Source: Pseudarthrobacter enclensis (lineage in GTDB: Bacteria > Actinomycetota > Actinomycetes > Actinomycetales > Micrococcaceae). Taken from it: a stretch of 64,000 nucleotides of DNA. The translations under genes and the position numbers were made by a program. The number at the start of each line of letters is the position of its first letter. Within the stretch, counting starts at the first letter, position 1. Positions 60,010 through 64,000 of this stretch are shown one piece after another. Location of the stretch: positions 1 through 64,000 of the forward strand of contig NZ_JAUSRE010000024.1 in the NCBI RefSeq assembly GCF_030811655.1, given 5' to 3'. The notes beneath the pieces were generated by a model. The model did no database searches and was not told the origin of the DNA. It saw only the letters and a list, made by a program, of their open reading frames with translations.

Positions 60010-60885
60010 GTGACTAGAGCATCCAGCACCCGGGATCTTCTTCCCGCCGACCTCGCCATGGGCACGGTGATGCTCAAGGTGGGCGACATGAAGGTTATGA
60101 CCGACTACTACCAGCGGGCGCTTGGCCTTGAGGTGGTGGCCGAGCAGGACGGCGGCCTCTATTTCGGCAGGCTCGGCCGGCCGCTGGTCCACCTGGCGCC
60201 CGCGCCCGGGCTGCACCTTCCCGGCAGGGGGGAGGCGGGCCTGTTCCATACCGCCCTGCTGTTCGAGGACCAGGCGTCCCTTGCCGCCACCGTCGCAACG
60301 GCCGCGCAGTACGAGCCCCGGTCCTTCACCGGGAGTGCCGACCACCTGGTGAGCGAGGCCTTCTACTTCACCGATCCCGAAGGAAACGGCATTGAGTTGT
60401 ACTGGGACCGGCCGCGCAGCAACTGGTCCTGGAACGGGACTGACGTGGTCATGGACAGCCTGGCCCTGCCGCCCCAGCGCTACCTTGAGCAGCACCTGAC
60501 CGAGCAGTCCCTGGAAGGCCAGCGGCAAACATCCGCTGGCGTGGGCCACGTGCACCTCCAGGTGGGCGACGTCCAGACCGCCCGGGACTTCTACGTGGGA
60601 ACACTGGGCTTCGAGAAGACGGCGGGCTGGCACGGGCAGGCGCTGTTCGTTTCCGCGGGCCGCTACCACCACCACATGGCCATGAACGTCTGGAACAGCC
60701 GCGGCGCCGGCCCCCGCAAGGACACCCTTGGGCTGGGTGAGGTGCTCATCGAAGTTCCCTCGGGTGACGACGTCGGCGCACTGGCTGACCGGCTCAAGGT
60801 CGCCGGGGTGCCCTCGCACCACACGGGAGCCGAGCTCCGCTTCGAAGACCCGTGGCGCAACCGGATCCGGGTGGCCGTCCACTGA
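60010..60885 (+). CDS. Two-domain VOC-superfamily protein (glyoxalase/dioxygenase type)
   Basis: A 291-residue protein with two tandem vicinal-oxygen-chelate domains, each a pair of beta-alpha-beta-beta-beta units. The first starts MGTVMLKVGDMKVMTDYYQR (near 17) with FTDPEGNGIELYWDRP; the second starts VGHVHLQVGDVQTARDFYVG (near 178) with YHHHMAMNVW. This resembles CatE/MhqO-like catechol 2,3-dioxygenases. Metal-ligand His and Glu are present, but a ring-cleavage substrate is not certain. Start GTG after AAGGAG. Confidence 0.85.
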   Translation: MTRASSTRDLLPADLAMGTVMLKVGDMKVMTDYYQRALGLEVVAEQDGGLYFGRLGRPLVHLAPAPGLHLPGRGEAGLFHTALLFEDQASLAATVATAAQYEPRSFTGSADHLVSEAFYFTDPEGNGIELYWDRPRSNWSWNGTDVVMDSLALPPQRYLEQHLTEQSLEGQRQTSAGVGHVHLQVGDVQTARDFYVGTLGFEKTAGWHGQALFVSAGRYHHHMAMNVWNSRGAGPRKDTLGLGEVLIEVPSGDDVGALADRLKVAGVPSHHTGAELRFEDPWRNRIRVAVH

Positions 60886-60893
60886 GCCACCGC

Positions 60894-60939
60894 GCTGCCG
60901 GCGGCGTCCGGCCCCAGGACCGTTGCGTGCGCCGGCAGC
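60894..60939 (+). terminator. Weak hairpin after the VOC gene
   Basis: GCTGCCGGCG (60894-60903) pairs with CGCCGGCAGC (60930-60939) across a 26-base loop. No U-tract follows, so termination is uncertain. Confidence 0.35.
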
Positions 60940-61025
60940 TTCGCAGCTACTAGGCTGATCCCGTACGGACGGGCAGCACGCAGTGCCCGGCACGCAGTTC
61001 CGCCAACGGAAGAAGGGCACACGCC

Positions 61026-61478
61026 ATGGGCTTCACCGAAATTTTTGTTGCCACCCATGACGCCGCGCTGAAACGCGCCGGCATCCTCGACGAAGGACGC
61101 GCCTCCGCGGAAAGCGCCCCCGCCGGCCAGGCTGTGCGCATCCAGGGAATCAGTGACTTCGAGGTGGAGCAGCTCGGCGACCTTGCCGGCACTGCCGTTC
61201 ACGCCGCCGGGGCCGATTATGAGTTGACCATGGTGGACGTGGCCAGCGATTCCCTCCTTGCCGTGCCGCCGGCGATGGTGCGCGCCCTCGCGGACCTGCT
61301 CTCCTACGAGACCGAAGGCGAAGGCAACGTCCTGGATGACGTCGCCGTCCACTGGGCCGCCCAGGAAGACATGCCGTTCGGTGCCGGACAGGCCAGGACC
61401 TACGTGCAGCAACTGGCGCAGCTTGCGGCCGGAATCAATGATTCGGAGCGGACGGGACTGTACGTCTGGTCGGCCTGA
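61026..61478 (+). CDS. Small conserved protein, function unknown
   Basis: A 150-residue acidic protein I do not recognise. It is predicted soluble, with strong coding bias; the central part (DFEVEQLGDLAGTAVHAAG) and the C-terminal GINDSERTGLYVWSA look like an alpha/beta fold. The ATG is preceded by AGAAGGG about 10 bases upstream. A TAGGCT -10-like box lies at 60951-60956. It sits alone between the VOC gene and the rpsP operon. Confidence 0.65.
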   Translation: MGFTEIFVATHDAALKRAGILDEGRASAESAPAGQAVRIQGISDFEVEQLGDLAGTAVHAAGADYELTMVDVASDSLLAVPPAMVRALADLLSYETEGEGNVLDDVAVHWAAQEDMPFGAGQARTYVQQLAQLAAGINDSERTGLYVWSA

Positions 61479-61498
61479 AGCGCCGGACGCCCCCAAAG

Positions 61499-61527
61499 TC
61501 GAAATAACGCCACTCGTCTGGCACAAT
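61499..61527 (+). promoter_or_regulatory. rpsP operon promoter
   Basis: TCGAAA (61499-61504) and CACAAT (61522-61527) are 17 bases apart. The extended core TGGCACAATAGAC closely matches the TGGCAAAATTAAC core at the rplS promoter, suggesting a shared ribosomal-gene promoter type. Confidence 0.5.
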
Positions 61528-61660
61528 AGACAGGTACTCGATCTGCGCGGCCCCTCTCTCCGCGTCCGGATCCTGTCCTTCGAACCCGCAAGTACGGCCC
61601 GCCCCACGGGTGCAGAAAGCCGGGTTCACCCCTTTTTCTGAAACAGGAGTGACCACAAAA

Positions 61661-62083
61661 GTGGCCGTAAAGATTCGCCTTAAGCGCTTCGGCAAGATGC
61701 GCGCCCCGTACTACCGCATCGTCGTTGCGGACTCACGCACCAAGCGTGATGGCCGTGCCATCGAGGAAATCGGCAAGTACCACCCCACCGAAGAGCCCTC
61801 ATTCATCGAGGTCAACTCCGAGCGTGCACAGTACTGGCTGTCCGTCGGCGCCCAGCCGTCCGAGCAGGTCGCCGCGATCCTGAAGATCACCGGTGACTGG
61901 CAGAAGTTCAAGGGCCTGCCGGGCCAGGAAGGCACCCTCAAGACCAAGGTCGAGAAGGAAGCCTTCGTTGCACCGGAGAAGGGCTCCGTCATCATCCCGG
62001 AAGCCATCACCAAGAAGGCATCCAAGTCTGACGCTGCCGAGGCCCCGGCCGACGCCGAAGCTGAGACCACCGAGGCTGAGTAG
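61661..62083 (+). CDS. rpsP: 30S ribosomal protein S16
   Basis: A 140-residue S16 with the conserved [20 protein letters not shown] start and a long acidic C-terminal tail typical of actinobacteria. GTG at 61661 follows AGGAG 12 bases upstream and fits the family start; an in-frame ATG at 61610 does not. khpA starts two bases after its stop. Confidence 0.96.
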   Translation: MAVKIRLKRFGKMRAPYYRIVVADSRTKRDGRAIEEIGKYHPTEEPSFIEVNSERAQYWLSVGAQPSEQVAAILKITGDWQKFKGLPGQEGTLKTKVEKEAFVAPEKGSVIIPEAITKKASKSDAAEAPADAEAETTEAE

Positions 62084-62084
62084 A

Positions 62085-62327
62085 TTGCTGGCAGAAGCGC
62101 TGGAGCACCTGGTCCGGGGAATCGTTGATTCCCCGGATGACGTCAAGGTCAGTTCCAAGAGCAACCGCCGCGGGGACACCCTCGAGGTGCGCGTTCACCA
62201 GGACGACCTGGGACGGGTGATCGGCCGCCAGGGCCGCACGGCGCGCGCATTGCGCACCGTGGTGGCGGCACTGGCCGGCGGCGAACCGGTGAGGGTCGAC
62301 GTCGTCGACACCGACCGCCGCCGCTGA
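62085..62327 (+). CDS. khpA: KH-domain RNA-binding protein KhpA
   Basis: An 80-residue single KH-domain protein (GxxG loop in GRVIGRQGRTARALRTVV, near 46). It pairs with KhpB in other Gram-positives to bind RNA and influence cell size. The TTG start lies one base after the rpsP stop. A perfect 15-bp hairpin follows it. Confidence 0.88.
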   Translation: MLAEALEHLVRGIVDSPDDVKVSSKSNRRGDTLEVRVHQDDLGRVIGRQGRTARALRTVVAALAGGEPVRVDVVDTDRRR

Positions 62328-62351
62328 GCGCTCGGCAACACTTAGTTCTGC

Positions 62352-62392
62352 TCCGGCCCCTCCACCACCTGGTGGAGGGGCCGGACTGCTTT
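62352..62392 (+). terminator. Hairpin between khpA and rimM
   Basis: TCCGGCCCCTCCACC (62352-62366) and GGTGGAGGGGCCGGA (62371-62385) form a perfect 15-bp stem with the loop ACCT, followed by CTGCTTTG. It splits the rpsP-khpA and rimM-trmD halves. The U-tract is weak, so partial termination or a processing site is possible. Confidence 0.65.
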
Positions 62393-62444
62393 GATCAACA
62401 CAGTGCTTCACCACAAACCACCACAACCCGGAACAGAGGAACAG

Positions 62445-62990
62445 ATGCAGCTTCAGGTGGCACGGATTGGCAAGCCGCACGGCATTCGCGGGGAAGTCAC
62501 GGTCCAGGTGCTGACCGACGCCCCGGAGGACAGGTTTGTCCCCGGCACGGAGTTCGTGGTTGAACCTGCCGCGTCCGGACCCCTGACCGTCAGCAGTGCC
62601 CGCTGGAACAAGGACATCCTGCTGCTGGGCTTCGAGGAAGTGGCGGACCGCAACAGGGCCGAGACCCTCCGCGGTGCCAAGCTCTTCATCGAAACCGAAG
62701 AACTCGACGAGGACGACGACGAGGGCTGGTACGAGCACGAACTCGTCGGACTGGAGGCCCGGGTCGGCTCGCAGGTGGTGGGCAAGGTAACGGCGCTGAA
62801 CACGATGCCGGTCCAGGATCTGCTCATGGTCACAACCCCCGGCGGCGAGGAAATCCTCATCCCCTTCGTGGAGCAGATCGTGCCCGAGGTCAACATCGAG
62901 GACGGCTTCATCCTCCTCACCCCGCCGGACGGACTCTTCGAACTCAACTCCGACGACGCAGGCGCCCCGGAAGAGGAAGGCACGGACTAG
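62445..62990 (+). CDS. rimM: 16S rRNA-processing protein RimM
   Basis: A 181-residue ribosome maturation factor that assists 30S assembly around S19. It has the N-terminal barrel (QLQVARIGKPHGIRGEVTVQ) and the PRC-barrel domain with the characteristic YEHELVGLEA and ILIPFVEQIV. The ATG has GAGGAAC upstream; the frame upstream to 62391 has no ribosome site. trmD follows with no gap. Confidence 0.95.
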   Translation: MQLQVARIGKPHGIRGEVTVQVLTDAPEDRFVPGTEFVVEPAASGPLTVSSARWNKDILLLGFEEVADRNRAETLRGAKLFIETEELDEDDDEGWYEHELVGLEARVGSQVVGKVTALNTMPVQDLLMVTTPGGEEILIPFVEQIVPEVNIEDGFILLTPPDGLFELNSDDAGAPEEEGTD

Positions 62991-63803
62991 ATGCGGATCG
63001 ACGTCGTCAGCATCTTTCCCGAATACCTTGCCCCTCTGGAGCTTTCGCTGATCGGCAAGGCACGCCAGGACGGAATCCTGGACCTGCACGTCCACGACCT
63101 GCGCGGCTTCACCACGGACAAGCACCGTTCCGTGGATGACACCCCGTACGGCGGCGGCGCCGGCATGGTCATGAAGCCCGAACCCTGGGCCCAGGCACTC
63201 ACCGCCGTGGCCGAAGGACGCCCGGACCCGCAGCGCAAACCCGTGCTGATCGTTCCGTCACCGGCAGGGGAGCGGTTCACCCAGGCCCTTGCCTACGAAC
63301 TGGCAGAGGAGCAGCACCTCGCGTTCGCCTGCGGGCGGTACGAGGGCATCGATGAACGCGTCATCGAATGGGCCCAGGAACACTTCACCGTCCGTCCCGT
63401 AAGCCTGGGAGACTATGTTCTCAACGGCGGGGAAGTGGCCGTCCTGGCCATGGTGGAGGCCATTGGACGCCTGCTTCCCGGCGTGGTGGGCAACCCCGAG
63501 TCCCTGGTCGAGGAGTCCCACTCCGACGGCCTCCTGGAGTACCCCGTTTACACCAAGCCCTCCGTGTGGCGGGACCGCGAGGTGCCGCCGGTGCTCCTCA
63601 GCGGCAACCACGGCAGGATTGCGCAGTGGCGCCGGCACGAACAGTACCGCCGGACTGCGGAGCGCCGCCCGGACCTCCTGCAGGGGTTCGACGCCGGCAG
63701 CCTGCCCCGCGCCGACCGCACAGAATTGCACAATCTGGGGTACGACGTCGTGGACGGCCGCCTGGTACACCGCGCGGAAGCAGGCACCGCGCAACGGGAT
63801 TAG
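62991..63803 (+). CDS. trmD: tRNA (guanine37-N1)-methyltransferase
   Basis: A SPOUT-fold enzyme that methylates G37 of tRNAs, preventing frameshifting. In the 270 residues: [16 protein letters not shown] at the start, [17 protein letters not shown] and the knot region [15 protein letters not shown] and [19 protein letters not shown]. The ATG is immediately after the rimM stop. rplS normally follows. Confidence 0.96.
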   Translation: MRIDVVSIFPEYLAPLELSLIGKARQDGILDLHVHDLRGFTTDKHRSVDDTPYGGGAGMVMKPEPWAQALTAVAEGRPDPQRKPVLIVPSPAGERFTQALAYELAEEQHLAFACGRYEGIDERVIEWAQEHFTVRPVSLGDYVLNGGEVAVLAMVEAIGRLLPGVVGNPESLVEESHSDGLLEYPVYTKPSVWRDREVPPVLLSGNHGRIAQWRRHEQYRRTAERRPDLLQGFDAGSLPRADRTELHNLGYDVVDGRLVHRAEAGTAQRD

Positions 63804-63813
63804 TGCCGCGGAA

Positions 63814-63842
63814 TTGGCGTAACCCTGCTGCTGTGGCAAAAT
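63814..63842 (+). promoter_or_regulatory. Promoter upstream of the next gene (probably rplS)
   Basis: TTGGCG (63814-63819) and CAAAAT (63837-63842) are exactly 17 bases apart. The core TGGCAAAATTAAC resembles the rpsP promoter. The remaining 158 bases of the window hold no complete gene and look like a leader. Confidence 0.6.
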
Positions 63843-64000
63843 TAACGCTTGTGTGTCTGCTGGGTCCGCACCTGCCACAGGGGGTAGCGCGGCCAACAGC
63901 CGGACAACCGGCCCCATCAAACCATGAAGCGGCCGGACCACTTTACTTCGGCGGTAATACCCGGCCTGCTCTCCAGCAGCCGGGCTTGCCTGCCGTGACC

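Overview
The window looks like ordinary chromosome from a high-G+C actinobacterium. It most likely comes from the Micrococcaceae, an Arthrobacter or Pseudarthrobacter relative. This rests on gene order, strong G/C third-position bias, many GTG/TTG starts, many genes whose start codon lies 6-7 bases after a TANNNT-like -10 box, and an oleA-oleBC-oleD olefin cluster. I see no phage, insertion sequence, integrase or CRISPR array. Bases 1 to about 180 are homopolymer-rich and look like a poorly resolved assembly edge.

Layout. 1-17,450: branched-chain amino acid and serine synthesis. ilvB-ilvN-ilvC sits behind a promoter, a 19-residue Val-rich leader peptide and an attenuator terminator, followed by serA, an ABC exporter pair, metG, leuB, ilvE, a metallo-beta-lactamase-fold hydrolase, an FAH-family protein and gltX. 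17,450-24,600: a HAD phosphatase, a long heptad-repeat membrane protein with a TetR-like operator, a tRNA-Gln/tRNA-Glu pair, extragenic repeats, a decayed gene, a DUF1697 gene, and an IclR regulator divergent from leuC-leuD. 24,700-39,830: a conserved housekeeping run of murA, plsC-like, gpsA, ddl, a DUF3515 lipoprotein, thiL, a DAK2 protein, recG, rsmD, then (after a minus-strand aminotransferase/spermidine-synthase-like pair) coaD, a DUF177 gene with an apparent ATT start, rpmF, rnc and mutM. 39,880-44,530: the minus-strand ole cluster. 44,760-56,000: smc, ftsY, an MFS transporter, amtB-glnK, zwf and ffh. 56,000-61,480: a hydrolase, riboswitch-controlled thiC, an amidohydrolase, a VOC protein and an orphan small protein. 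61,660-63,800: rpsP-khpA-rimM-trmD, with the promoter of the next gene (probably rplS) at the edge.

How it works together. Valine/isoleucine synthesis is controlled by translation-coupled attenuation. The leucine genes leuCD are probably controlled by the divergent IclR repressor. Thiamine synthesis (thiC) is under a TPP riboswitch, and ammonium uptake (amtB-glnK) probably under GlnR. The housekeeping blocks supply cell-wall precursors, phospholipid, CoA, ribosome maturation and SRP components. The most distinctive metabolic system is the Ole pathway, which condenses two fatty acyl-CoAs head to head through a beta-lactone to a long-chain internal olefin. The most unusual sequence features are the run of about ten apparently leaderless genes, including a back-to-back divergent pair 43 bp apart, and the ATT-initiated DUF177 gene.
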